Below are positions 45,258-56,986 of a stretch of DNA of 64,000 nucleotides, in pieces. How positions within the stretch are numbered: the first letter of the stretch is position 1; each line of letters begins with the position of its first letter. This stretch comes from Leptodontidium sp. MPI-SDFR-AT-0119. Lineage: Eukaryota > Ascomycota > Leotiomycetes > Helotiales > Leptodontidiaceae. A model generated the notes under the pieces. It had not been told where the DNA came from. It saw only the letters and a list, made by a program, of their open reading frames with translations, and searched no databases. The stretch lies in the NCBI GenBank assembly GCA_020726505.1, contig JAHLEZ010000007.1, forward strand, positions 1,364,001 to 1,428,000, read 5' to 3'. The translations under genes and the position numbers were made by a program.

Positions 45258-46040
45258 CTCGTCTCTCAGCAGCAGATAATAGTAATAGAAATCCCAGTGG
45301 TTAGTGCCGGGTGCTTATTCTCCCGAGCTACCGAGCTATACGCGATGCAGAGGCTGGGCAGAAGCTGCCAGTGGAATTGAAGTGAAGTGAGTTGAAGTGA
45401 GGGGAGGCAATCGTGACCACTTTCCTGCTACCGCCCCGACGGCTCGGAGCACCCCGTTGTCATGCTGATGGATGCATAGATGCCTGCCCCGACCCGGACT
45501 TCTACATCTCTGGTCAGCCAACCAACGGCTGCGACGTTGTTCTGCACATTTTATTTGTATTTTCATCTAAATCAAGTGTCGATAGAAGAATAAGAATTAG
45601 AATAAAATGTGCAGGACAACGTTTTGTAGCTTCATACACACTCCTTCCCACTCGTGCAGCCTCTCCTGGTTCATGGCAATACAGATTTGTTGCTAGAGTT
45701 CATGATCACTAAGATAAGTCTTAATTTTGATAGTGTAAGGTCAGGGAAAATCGAATGTGAATGTCAACTATTCAAATCTTAGCAAGGGACAACTCATCTA
45801 GCCCAAGACCCGCAAAAACAAACATGCACAAGCCAATTGAGATTCTAGTGACAGAGAGAAGTATATTTCTTCGCTATTGCTATATTCGTCTGGCCATCAC
45901 TCTGAAGCCAGTCCTCTCTCTCGCTTCCTACAGAATAAGTTTCGCTGACTCTTTGGTTCTCCCTCTATTATTTGAAATCTTGCCTCCCGAACGAGGATGA
46001 AGAGGATCCTGATCAGTTCCGCAAAGTTGCCTCTCTAATT
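45258..46040. other. Intergenic region with a hairpin-forming inverted repeat
   Basis: About 780 bases between the start of the split GH43 gene and the 3' end of the secreted hydrolase gene. Besides the inverted repeat at 45535-45621 there is only featureless sequence. Confidence 0.45.
45535..45621. repeat. Near-palindromic inverted repeat (fold-back)
   Basis: The left arm from 45535 (CGTTGTTCTGCACATTTTAT) and the right arm ending at 45621 (ATAAAATGTGCAGGACAACG) pair with one mismatch over 20 bases, and more weakly beyond, around a loop of about 40 bases. It may be a small MITE-like relic or a structure in the cluster's promoter DNA. No coding role is apparent. Confidence 0.65.
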
Positions 46041-48056
46041 CTATGTAACCACGACACGAACTCGATCTATGTTCAGGATCGCCGCAAATGCACTCTGGGG
46101 GTCTCTCTTCGAGGTGATTCGGAGCCCTGCAAAATAAGTACCGGGCTTCTGGTACGAGAACTTCCCAGTGATCACGGCTTTGTCTTTTGGAGATCCAAGA
46201 CCAGCATCGACAAAATCCCCAGTGCCATTAAAGTCCCACTCTGCTTTCACAAGCTTTCCAGCTCCGGGGGGGACTTCCATCTTTGCTTCGAAGTTGACTG
46301 TCTGCCCCGCTCGGACGGTAATCCGATCTTTGCCACCAACACGTAATTGAGCGACGGGTTGCACGCCGAGTCGATCCTTGGCACTGGCAGGAACTATGAT
46401 CTGGCTGTCCTTTACTGAGTAATTCGTGGACAGTGGAGGTGCCTTGCCATTCTCAACCCAATCAACGAGATCCCTTAGAGCTTGATGATAGACCCCCGTG
46501 TATTGAACGAGATAGTTGGTCTGGTCTCGTGGAAGCGTTTCGAAATAGTGGTTGGAGTGGTCATTGTACCAGATTCGATAATTGTCATTGAATCGAGAGC
46601 CAAGTGAAGCTTTGACTTGAGACTTGTACCAGTCTGCGTGCCAGGGATAAGCATCGACATCGAAGAGATTGTCCACCTGGATGACTTTCGTGTTGATTGC
46701 CCCAGTGTTCGTGCCCCCGCCAGAAGTGCTCTGGGCTACGATGGGACCAATTTCAGCCGGACGTTGCGGGTAGATAGGTTGGCCATTTGAGTTGCGAAAC
46801 TGGTCAAAGCCATAAAATCCTGCACGGCTTGGAACCTGATAGCGATAGTATGCATGCAAGGCAATGAACCAGCGATTGTCTATGCGTAACTTGAGGCCGG
46901 TGGCGATAGCGCTCAGCGTTGCGTTGGAGTTCCCAGCCGCAAGAGTGAATATCCCGGATGAGTTATCGAGGGTGCCGGTGAGCGGACCGATCAACTGATC
47001 GTCGCTACTGTAGAGGTTGTAATCCAGACCAGCATTGGGCAGGTTGGCTGGCACAGAATCTAAGGTGAGGTTGAGAGGGAGGTTTTGCGGATCTCGCTCT
47101 ACCTTCTGAATGATGGCGGAGCCCTCGAATTTCGCCGCGCGAAGCAGATCACCGAGTTCTGACACCTCAGTTCCAAGATAGCCCTGCTTTGTCCAAAAGT
47201 CGTTCTGGTAGGTGGGGTCAAGACCTTTCACAACACTAGCTAATTGTGCGAGAGTGTTTGTATTGGCGACCGCTTCAAAGTCTTGCCATGCTTGGAGAGC
47301 GATCCCAAACTTGGTAGCCTCGAGAAGTGCGGACCGTTGTACTCGATTCAACTTTGCGTACGGATCCCCGCCTCCACCAGGCTGGAGGGCATCTTCAATA
47401 GCGGAAGTTTGATTGCGAAGTACCAAACTCGCAAGAGCGCGAGCGGCGAGGTTATTGGGCACAGAGACCGGAACCGCCTGCACGATTGGAACCGCACCAT
47501 CCCAGACACCTTTGGAATTCTCAATGGCCCCCACAGTTACGAATGAGCCTCCGCTCCCGCCATAGACGTAGCCGTATATATGGCGGGATGGTGGGAGGTT
47601 ATAGTACTTCGCGGCGACCGTCCTGGAGAGCTTCGCTCCCGCGGCATCTCCTCGGTAGCCCAAGGTCCCTGTGACTTGTACGACATAAGCCTTGCTGCTA
47701 AAGCAAAATGCGACAGTATCGGGAACGTCAGAATTGGCATCGTCGTTCTGGAGAGGGTAGACCCATTGAAAGAATCGATTACCGAACTGCTCCTTGGGAG
47801 GAAGGTAAATGTTGAATTGGAGCGCTGTGCCATTGAAATATCCCGACACCAGACGATGTGCGGACGGAGCAGTCTGGTCGGTCTCGCTTTCTATCACTGG
47901 AGACGAATAGAGGGGATCGATACAATCAGCTGTAATCTGTAGCGGACCACCAGGCGTGGCTGCAACGCACTCGGCTGGCTGTCGAGGAGCAATGAGGGCA
48001 GCCGAGAGGCTGACTCCTGGTAGGAGGGAATAGAGGAGGGAATAGAGGAACTTCAT
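46041..48056 (-). CDS. Secreted alpha/beta-hydrolase-like protein with PKD-like C-terminal domain
   Basis: A single exon of 671 residues from the ATG at 48056. I chose this start because it opens directly into a signal peptide (MKFLYSLLYSLLPGVSLSAAL); the frame extends 39 codons upstream without such a feature. The body has a nucleophile-elbow-like YVYGGSGGS with Ser at about 168 after LGYRGDAAG, consistent with an alpha/beta hydrolase, and a downstream YNDHSNHYFETLP that could supply the His. Residues from about 565 (VAQLRVGGKDRITVRAGQTVNFEA, VKAEWDFNGTGDFVDAG, YQKPGTYFAGLRI) form a PKD-like beta-sandwich. I do not know a characterised member. It is divergent from an intact sugar transporter and is the only clearly secreted enzyme-like product near the cluster. 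Confidence 0.72.
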   Translation of the reverse strand: MKFLYSLLYSLLPGVSLSAALIAPRQPAECVAATPGGPLQITADCIDPLYSSPVIESETDQTAPSAHRLVSGYFNGTALQFNIYLPPKEQFGNRFFQWVYPLQNDDANSDVPDTVAFCFSSKAYVVQVTGTLGYRGDAAGAKLSRTVAAKYYNLPPSRHIYGYVYGGSGGSFVTVGAIENSKGVWDGAVPIVQAVPVSVPNNLAARALASLVLRNQTSAIEDALQPGGGGDPYAKLNRVQRSALLEATKFGIALQAWQDFEAVANTNTLAQLASVVKGLDPTYQNDFWTKQGYLGTEVSELGDLLRAAKFEGSAIIQKVERDPQNLPLNLTLDSVPANLPNAGLDYNLYSSDDQLIGPLTGTLDNSSGIFTLAAGNSNATLSAIATGLKLRIDNRWFIALHAYYRYQVPSRAGFYGFDQFRNSNGQPIYPQRPAEIGPIVAQSTSGGGTNTGAINTKVIQVDNLFDVDAYPWHADWYKSQVKASLGSRFNDNYRIWYNDHSNHYFETLPRDQTNYLVQYTGVYHQALRDLVDWVENGKAPPLSTNYSVKDSQIIVPASAKDRLGVQPVAQLRVGGKDRITVRAGQTVNFEAKMEVPPGAGKLVKAEWDFNGTGDFVDAGLGSPKDKAVITGKFSYQKPGTYFAGLRITSKRDPQSAFAAILNIDRVRVVVT

Positions 48057-50088
48057 GACTGAAGATGAGTGAGATGACAGCGATAGTCGATCAACATCAA
48101 CATCGTAGGTATGAAAGCGGAATTTCTCGGCATTATTTATACTTTTTATCTTCATATACAACCTCCACAACATGGTGCTGTACGTACTGTACTAAGGGTG
48201 CACTAACTAACTGCACTTGGGTGAAGATGATGGAGGATGCGATATGATGGATGTGACCTGCGGATCGCGCCAAGGATCGCGGGGTTGATGCCATCCATCT
48301 TGGGACGGGACAGAGTGGGGAGTTGGGAAGTTGGGGAGCGGGCAGGCGGGGTGCGGGGCGGGGAGCAGGCGGATGTCAGCAGCTGAACTGAACTGTATGA
48401 ATGACCATGAATCCTTCATCCCATTTTGGCAGCTGATTGATTGATTGATTTATTGAAATCAAAAGCCCAACCAACCAGAGCGGAGAGCAGTGCAACCACC
48501 CTCGGTTCGGTAGCGAAGGTAAACACTGACTGTCCAGTGCATGCATGAGTCCGCCAAACAGGTTACGAAATTGGTCAAATACCGAGACCATGGTACTTGT
48601 ACAAAAGAGTCAATCTCTCGTGCTTATGCTTATGCTTATGCTTTTACAGGGGCCTCCCGTCGCTAGTTAGCTTAGCCTTCTACGTCGCCAGTCAGTCAGT
48701 ACCCTTAGATGGAAGTCTACCTAGGTAGTGCTCGGGGTAGCCTTATATAGGTTTTCTTTACCAGACAGCAACTGAAGTTTAACAGTTTCCCTACGACATT
48801 GAACAGTTCAAGTAATCAATCCTATGTAAAATACATGCTTTGCCTGAGCCCGAAGAGAGCGAGTAAAGAGAGGTTCCCACCGTAAAGGGAGTAAGTGAGG
48901 GAGGGAGTCTGAAGAAAGAAGAAAATCAGGCACCAAGGGCTAATCAATACAGGTAAGCCTGATAAAAAAATATAAAAAATAAAAGAAAAAAACAAGTCCT
49001 CGCAAGATAGCCAGTCGGGGACTTGCCCCGTCCCGTAAGCGATCACAAACAAACCACCTCCTCAAAAGTGTTCCTGCATCGGCTCTGCCCCGAGCCGCTC
49101 CCGATACGAATCGTCCAATATGGATGTATTATACGAGTACGAAGTCCTCCCCTCCCCCGTCCCTGGCGCGGCTCTCCGGCTAAATGCAAATGCAAATGCA
49201 GATGCAGATGCAGATGTGCTAGTGACTATAGGCAAACAGTACTGTACCTAGGTAGTCAACATTCTCAGACTAACATGACTCAACCAACCCCCTTCCAAGA
49301 AAAAGCGCCGTCCGGTACACTCTAACGCGCCGCTTGGAACGTACATCTACGTGTCTTATTGGCCTGTACCCCGCCATGTCCTAGGAGACCCCACGGGGAA
49401 CCAACAATGGATTATGGGGTGAAGGTGAAGGTGAAGGTGAAGGTGAAAAATGAAATGTTCCACACGGCTCGGGGCACATTTCGGAACGACAGCCATACGA
49501 GTATGCGAAATAATCGAGGCCAGCCCAGGCCGGCCCATGTTCCAATGTTCCAGCCGGCAAGGCCATGGAGTCGGGTACTACTGTACCGGTACTGCGGTAG
49601 TATTTTCTCCTTCTGGTTCTTGTCCTGTTGTTGTTCTTGTTCTTGTTCTCGTCTGATGAGGCCTGATTCGATTCCCCGCCCCCCGCTCTCTCGTTAGTTA
49701 CGCCACACTCACACCCGCACTCACACCCACACTCACACCCACACTCACGGGCATGGGTCAGGCCCCGCCCTGGGGAAATGCTACCTCTCTGTCAACCACC
49801 TCAAACGATTGAATGATAGCCCCATGGGAATCTTGGCTTTCAATCAGATTGTAGATATAAGACGAGGTGATCTCTCCTCCACACCCTTTCCTCCCGAGAC
49901 CTTCTCTCCCCAGACCCAGACCAACACCATTTGCTCCAGGGTATCCATTGCATTGCACTCCCATCCTCCTTCTTCGTCCTTGCTCCCTTCTCCTCCTCCC
50001 TCCTTCCATCTTTCTTCTCTTCGCCTTCAAACCCGCGTCGACAAACAAACAAACAAACAAACACAAACGACTCACCTAAGAGCCCGCC
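48057..50088. other. Long divergent promoter region with many short repeats
   Basis: About 2.0 kb between the secreted hydrolase gene and the sugar transporter gene. It holds GATT repeats near 48436-48451, (CTTATG)n near 48620-48642, GCAAAT/GCAGAT repeats near 49183-49215, (GGTGAA)n near 49419-49446, CACTCACACC repeats near 49704-49748 and (AAAC)n near 50044-50064. Open frames across them are low complexity. No other gene is supportable. Confidence 0.55.
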
Positions 50089-51951
50089 ATGGCGTCTCAG
50101 CAGATTGACGAGAAGCATCCTGATACCGTCGACCATGCGGTAGACAATCAAGGAGCTTTGGGAGATCCAAAGGACCTGACTGCCAATGCAGTGGCTCAAG
50201 GTCAAGCCCTTAGTGGTTACGAGAATTTGACTGTTTGGGAGACTATCTGGAAATTCAAGATGTGTTCCCTCCTATGCTTCCTAGCCGCTGTCAGTGCTGC
50301 CACAGAAGGATATCAAATCAGGTTCGTATAAACATGTTTCAGGTCCTTAGGTATTAGTATTAATAATCTTTTGCTGACTCTTTTTCGTAGCTTGATGGGA
50401 AATATTGTTGCTAATCCTGGCTTTGCCCGTCAATTCGGTACTAAAATCGGTGCCAATGGCGAGAAGGTTTTAGCATCCTCTGTGCTAAGCACTTGGACAT
50501 CCGTGGGATCTGCCTTTCAGATGCTTGGTCAGTTATCTATCGCCTTCGTATCGAATCGATTTGGTCGAAAGATTGCAATGCTCTTCTTCTGGACAACACT
50601 CCTTATGAGCGTCATCGTCGAGGCTCGATCTCGGAATTGGAAGATTTTCCTCATCTCCAAAGTCCTAGGCGGTTATGGGGTTGGTTGTCTGCAGGCCACC
50701 GTACCCCTCTACATCAGCGAGATAGCTCCAACAGGAGCGAGAGGTGCCTTAATTATGGTCTATATGTTCTGGTGGGTCTCCGGCCAGTTTTTCGCTCCTG
50801 TCGCTCTCCAGGTCATGTCGAAGACCGACCCGGACAACTGGTTAACCCCTATTTACACTCAATTCGGCCAAGTTGGTCTCATGCTTATTATCTACATCAT
50901 TCTTCCGGAATCGCCAGCCTGGTACGTAGGGCGTGGCCAAATCGACCAGGCGAAAAAAAGTCTTCGGTTCATGTACAAAGGCGTGAAGGACTTCGACTTC
51001 GAGCACCATATTCATCTTTTGGTTATCAACATCGAGCACGAACGTGCCGCCGCAAGCGCAGAGAAGGGTGTCAAGTGGTACGCCATCTTCCAAGGGCGTG
51101 ACAGGCTCCGGACTCTCATTGCCACCTGGCCTTTGCTAACTCAACAATTCATTGGCCTGGGTGTATTTTTCACCTACGGGACATATTTCTTTCAGCAAGC
51201 CGGAATCGAGGACCCATTTAGGGTTACCTGTATCACTACTGGCATCAACATTGCCGCTACTATGGTCATCATCTATCTTGCTGACGTCACCGGTCGCCGG
51301 CTTATAGCATGTTACGGAACCACCCTTTGTATGTTATGTAACATAGGTGTTGGCATTCTCGGCGTTGTGCCAAAGGGTAAGGTATCGGATAATCTACTTG
51401 TCGTGTTCGCCGTCTTCTGGAGTAAGCTATAAATCCATCCCACTTTGACTTGGGCTCTGCTAATCATCGCGCTCCAGACGTCGGCTTGATTGGTAATGGT
51501 GCCTCTGCATACGCCTATCTTAGCGAGACGTCTTCCCAAAGACTTCGAACCTACACCGCCGGCTTCGCAAATGGAATGGTTGTCCCGAGTGGTATCGTAC
51601 TGGGTGTTTTGCAGCCTTATATGATCAACGCCAATCAATGGAACTGGGGCTTGAAGACCACCTGGTTTTTTACTGGTATTGGAATGCCCTTTACTATAGC
51701 TATGTGGTTCTTGCTACCTGAGACCAAGGGGTATGTTAACAATATCTTATGAGCTATAGCTGATCGAGAATTGAGCTAATTTGAACCACAGCCGCACTAC
51801 TGCCGAGCTTGATGAGCTTTTCGAGCGTAAGATCAAGCCCTGGAGATTCCACAAGACTACAACTTTGACCGAGAGTCTCATCGAATTGAAAAACGACCAC
51901 CCTTCAGTCGTGATGGTTGAGGATGTGACAAGCCAGGGAAAGTCAGTCTAG
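50089..51951 (+). CDS. MFS sugar transporter (alpha-glucoside/maltose permease-like), intact
   Basis: Four exons, 50089-50321, 50391-51421, 51478-51730 and 51792-51951, give 558 residues. Sugar-porter signatures are present: NRFGRKIAMLFF after the second helix, KVLGGYGVGCLQATVPLYISEIAPTGARG (the PxYxxE-type motif), PESPAWYVGRGQ, LADVTGRRL in the second half and FLLPETKGRTTAELDELFE at the end. The cytosolic tail is Lys/Glu-rich. The protein resembles fungal alpha-glucoside or maltose permeases, which are proton symporters for small oligosaccharides. It is the only intact sugar transporter in the window, so it may replace the decayed porter inside the GH43 region. It lies 2 kb from the divergent secreted hydrolase. 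Confidence 0.88.
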
Positions 51952-52684
51952 TGGCTCAGAAGCGTTCACTATCATAAGCCTCTGAAGGGTTATGCTTGGT
52001 GTATCTGCTGGACAATACAAGCGGCGGGAATGGGTACTGTAACGGGTTGCAACTGTAGTTATGCTCGGCGCTATGCGCCTTCGCTTCAAACAAATACATA
52101 TGCTCTTTCTAAATCCTCACACTCCCAGCCTACGTCACTATACTTAGAACCCTTCACCGGATGTCAAACGCCGAAGTAGAGTAGGTGATGCTTGAGGATA
52201 TATACAGACGCTTCTAGGATGTCAATGCGATCCCAGATCTGACGCGTCGTCCTAGACAAGCGGAGCGCATGATGGAAGATTTTATTTACTGTACCCGAAC
52301 GGGTCAGCTGGAACAGGATGTTGCGTCTCACTCCAGAGTAGGATTGTATGTCATTTTGGCAGAATATCAGACTGAATTTGAATATGGGTAGCCGAGCTCG
52401 AAAGACAATATGACAAGCAGCGTACTGAGATGTACCATCAGATTCAGTCGTGCGCCTAGTTCTACTGTGACAGTCTCACCGCCTTGCAAGCTCGTGCACA
52501 TCTCAAGCTTCTGCTTCTTCGCAGTTCTCTCTCTACACCCTTTCAAACTGCACAAGTTAGTGACGATCAGAGCTTTTCCCCAAAATATCTGCCCTACATC
52601 AACAAGCGGTTTGACCTGGCGGCTTCATCATTAGCCAATAGCCACGCCTCGCAAACGTTTTATTGAAACTGTGCCACCATCGAG
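51952..52684. other. Intergenic region
   Basis: This is the 3' flank of the sugar transporter gene and the region before the DUF4246 relic. No gene, RNA or repeat is recognised. Confidence 0.45.
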
Positions 52685-54925
52685 ATGAACAACGCCGTTG
52701 GAGCACCACTGAGAGTTCCAGGATTTGGCGGCCTTCCGATTTATCATCAAATTGACCCCCTTGAGTCTTTCAATGACGGTACTGCAGGGTGGCGGCAGTG
52801 TCCTCGGTTGACGGCTCGGGAACTGGCCATGTTAGCACTCATAGACTTAATTACCGACAGGGAGAATTGGCATATTGACATTTTCGATGAGGAGACAGTT
52901 ATAAAGTGGCGATTAGATGCGAGTGTCTCTAGCCTTTATATCACTCTAGACGAGCAGAGAATCAAGGATTGGGGTAAGAAGAAAGTCCCCGCGATACCTC
53001 GAATTAGCGAGACGGCTTAGAGATAGTGTCTTAGGGAGTTGAGAGATAAGGCGGCTTCTTTCTATTAAAAGGGCTTTATACGAGTGTTAGATGCTAGCTC
53101 GTGTGTCTGCAAGTCAGATGGCTTTGTTTCCACAGATATATTAGAAAACTTCAGCTCTGCAGTGGCCCCGCTGCGACAAGAATCCAGACGTCAAATCCCC
53201 CAAGCAGAGGAGATTACTAATCTTGTGGACCCCTCAATGTACCCCCTTTACTACGGCCGGACGAATGTTCTCAATGGGGAAAGACAGGTCGGACTTGACG
53301 GCTGTGTTGAGAGCTGCTTTTCTCGTAACGCGACAATGGTATCGACACACCTATGGCCACTATTGCCAGAAGAGCTAGTAAAAGTCATTCAGGAAGAACA
53401 CCGTTCACTTACTTTACCGAACGATACTGACTTTTATAAATATTATTCTTTAACATTTCAATGGCTTCCTTGCGAAATCAAATACATAAGGAATAAGGAA
53501 GCTCCTATACGTATCACGTCTTATATCAACAATTCACACCCTACCCATAATAAGCTGCTTTATAAGGTCATGGAGAGGATAATAGCTTCGTCAATTCCGC
53601 TATGGAGCAAGTGTTTATTCAAGGGAAATTCTCGTTATATAAATGGAGGAGTGGCTCCGATTCGTATCAGGACTTACGGCTATAATAGCGCCGTAGAGCT
53701 TCCTCTTTGGCTCGACGCTGTTACTGAGGACATGCGAGAACTATAGAAAGATAGAAGTTCCCAAGAGGGATCTTAGAATAAAGACATCAAGGGTTATATA
53801 CGGAAGATATACGATTTCCTAGTATACCCTGTATATACAATTACACTTTTACTAAATCTATTAAAGAATAAGATCGCAAGCATAAACTTCCAGACCCTTG
53901 AAGGCTGGGATAGATCAGGAATTAATTATAAAACATTTATGAGTTTACTTCCTCTAGTAAAAGAAAAGAGAAACAATATGATTGTAGCATTACACCCGGA
54001 GCCCGGGACAGCATTCTCTTACGAAGCTTGGAAAGAAGGCAGAAATGGCAAAGTCATCGTGGGGGCACTAGACTTTGTGGACGGCGACAAGGTGCCGATG
54101 CAAGCCCCCGATCCTGACGAGGGCCTCTATGATCTCCAAGAAACCTTCTAGTAAAAAGGGCTACAGATTATTATTCGCCTTCAGGGGGTGAATCTCACGC
54201 CCGCTAATCCCGCTTTCACTGGTAGTTTATCGTTTGAAGCCCAACGGAACGAGCACATAGTTTCTACCGCCGCGTATATTTACTCTTCCTCTAATGTCAC
54301 CACCCCGCAGCTCTCCTTTTGCTAACCCACCTGGATGTATCCTTTGGACTACCATTTTGGCGCAGATGGAAACATGCTGGACGATGACGACGCGTGGGAT
54401 ACGCAGCGCCGCATCTTTGGCTTCGCCCAATCTGCAGAAGCCAGAATGTATTACAACGTTACAAACGATTGGTCATATCACACCCCTCTACTGCAGACTC
54501 TCGGTACCGTCGATCTTCCAATCAATCGTCTGCTGACCTGGCCTAATACCCTTCAACATCGTCTCGATGGCCTCACTCTCTACGATACAACGCATCCTAG
54601 TAGATTTGGTATACTCCTACTTTATCTTGTCGATCCCAACTACCGCATCTGCTCGACGGCCAATGTGCCTCCACAGCAGTATGACTGGTGGGCGGAAGTG
54701 GCACTCGACTAGGCCGTCTTTGGGACAGGTGCTATTCCACAAGCACAAAACGTGCCGCAAGAAGTTCGTCAGATCGTGGATAGGTATGCGGCAGGGTGTC
54801 CGATGGACAAGGAAGAAGCAGAGGAGATCAAAATTCAGGTAGAGGAAGATCGGGCGCGAGCTCTTCGTGTGGCAAGGGATGCTATGCCATCTGGTTTTTA
54901 CGATCCTACAGCCATGCGGCTATGA
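52685..54925 (+). pseudogene. DUF4246 family protein, decayed
   Basis: Successive plus-strand fragments spell a DUF4246 protein of fungal type: APLRVPGFGGLPIYHQIDPLESFNDGT with AGWRQCPRLTARELAMLALID, NLVDPSMYPLYYGRTNVL, STHLWPLLPEELVK, RNKEAPIRITSYINNSHP, AVELPLWLDAVTEDM, ARMYYNVTNDWSYHTPLLQTLG and VPPQQYDWWAEVALD, ending near 54925. The fragments are separated by at least six stops and several frame changes. At 53018-53030 the codons read GCT TAG AGA TAG TGT before LRELRDKA; changing each TAG back to TGG gives the natural A-W-x-W-C. The family's function is not established. Confidence 0.75.
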
Positions 54926-55747
54926 AGCCGTAAATCGTTCCACGGCGCAAGCAAGCATAGTTTTGGATAATTCCATTTTATATCACTGTGCATATTCTTA
55001 CGATAACCGTATAATCATATGATTGCAAGGAATGATATTGATCTAGTATAATTTTGGTCTGGAGTATGCGTAAATAGTAAGTAGCGGTCTAGAATTGAAG
55101 TGCTATATGGATATTATTACTGAACAGGATCTCAGGTATACTTATACATACGAAAGGAAGACTATAGGCTAAAGAGGTTACTCTCGTTGTAAGAGTTCTT
55201 AAGACGATGTGGCCATTGGGGGGTTATCGGTTGAGATAATTTCGCGAGGAGGTTGTATGTTTTGGACAGTTTTCATGGAGGGAAAAGTCTGCTAGTGAGA
55301 TGGGTTGACACTAATTGGTTGCCAGGAGACTACGGAGTGTACCTGGTGCATACAAACTGCACAAGTCTGGATAACAAAATCATGAAACTCCACTTTCAAT
55401 AAATTTACCCTTAACTTACAGACTTACATGGGTTGCGGTTTTAAATAAATGGTGGACTAGATTGTTTTGGAATGCTGGCATCACCAGGAAATCTGAAAAT
55501 ATACTAAGAGCACACAGCCATTGCATCCGGAGTTGACTTCACTCTGAGACCGCTACGATGTATCCTAGATCAAGACAAGACAGTTAATAACAATGCCTGA
55601 ATTTGTGCTTTTCTAGGTTCAAATGGAAGCAGAGTGTTGTTTTTATTTTTGCAGCTGATCGAGCGCAAATACCCCAGACTGCGGCCTGAGTCGTTTGCGG
55701 ACGATATCGTAGCTAGAGCAAGGAAATGTTGGTCAGTATATCTTCTG
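54926..55747. other. Intergenic region
   Basis: AT-rich sequence of about 820 bases. No domain-bearing frame is visible; the 155-codon minus-strand frame at 55570-56037 lies mostly over the lactamase gene in a shifted frame. Confidence 0.45.
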
Positions 55748-56986
55748 CTAAAGCTCTGCAAGCTGTGGTGTACCCTTTTTGTGCTCCTTGGCGATCTTCT
55801 GTAGATGCGGCAGGAACGCCCACTGGCCCGTCGACTTCCATCCTTTGTCCTTCCACTTGTTCGCAGTGGCTGGATAGTATTCCAGTGTCTTGTAAATGGA
55901 TACATCGTGTGCAAAAACGACCAAGACTCTGTCATCGGCATCGAATCTCTGGACACACTCGATTGTCTTCTCCGCATCCCGTAGATGCTCGGGGAAGCAC
56001 GGGTCCAGGCCCAGATATGGTAGCGTTCGTGAGACACGGGGATGTATCTTCAGAAGTTCTTCACTGGGGCAAGGCAGGTGAACTATGCCGGGAACGTCGA
56101 TGGAGTCTGGTAGTGGGACGGCTTTGGTAGGCCGAAACTCTCCTCCCAGATGAACGCTGTCAGCAGCCATGAAAATAAAGGTGTCCGGGTTGGATGACGT
56201 CCTTGCCAGAGCATTCATGTGCCCCAGAGAGTGCTTTAGAAGGAAAACAATTGTTAGCTTAAGGAGTTCGCTACCAGCCCCGAGCTCTCATAGATTAGTC
56301 CGTCACTTACCTCTGGTGCGTCGAAAAGATAAAAACTGCCATTCCCAAAGTAGTCGAAGCCGCGTAGGCCGCCAATGTCAACAACGAAGCTGTCCGCTTC
56401 GAGCGCTGTGATCTTCCGGCCCGCGAGGTCTGCCTCGTGGAAATGCGCATCCGGAACGGCCGGCCAGCCGGGCAGGAATCGGTCCTTGATACGGGGCCCA
56501 CGATGAGCTCGGTTGTTGATGGGAAGCTGGCAAGATTCCCCGTGTGGTCCCAGTGGGTGTGGCTACGCAGTGGGGGTTAGTGCGATGCCCAAGATGGTGG
56601 GTACTATAGTTCCTTGCGGAGCCAGAGCCTACCTACCTCCACACTGCGGCCTCGATTTTGTTGGGGTCAATTCCACCGTCGCGAAGTATATCGACTAGTT
56701 CCTTCTCAACGCTCACTTCCGCGCCCGGATCTTTGAGCCCGGCCACCGTGCTTGGGATGAGATTCTCCCAGTCCTTCCGAATGCCGAGATCGAAGAGGAC
56801 ATGACGATCATCGGGCGTGGAAACAAGGAACGCGTAGGAACATAAATCGAATGTGTCCAGGCCTGGAAAGCGAGGAAGGAACAGTTCGCCGCACGAGAAA
56901 TTGAGTGCCCACGACGTTGTATCAATGATGGACACACCCACCGTCGAATTGGAACTTGGGATTGCGACCTCGAGCGGAGATGGCAT
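55748..56986 (-). pseudogene. Metallo-beta-lactamase-fold hydrolase (lactonase-like), one-base frameshift
   Basis: Exons 56986-56637, 56562-56311 and 56233-55748. Exon 1 encodes MPSPLEVAIPS through LFDLGIRKDWENLIPS. The junction AG|C gives SHTHWDHTGN, the HxHxDH metal site (His118, His120, Asp122, His123). Exon 3 supplies HSLGHMNAL, with another metal His, and a helical tail. Exon 2 reads GPVSRTDSC after LIV, but shifting one base gives IKDRFLPGWPAVPDAHFHEADLAGRKI, which is clearly the real protein and is in phase with exon 3. The loss is one base at about 56491-56497, probably one G or C of a run. The family resembles fungal AHL-lactonase-like or zearalenone-type MBL enzymes. It is either a pseudogene or a single assembly error. 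Confidence 0.75.

Noticed and set aside
49183..49748. Series of short direct repeats suggesting a CRISPR-like array
   Set aside because: These are adjacent microsatellites with no spacers, in a eukaryotic promoter region.
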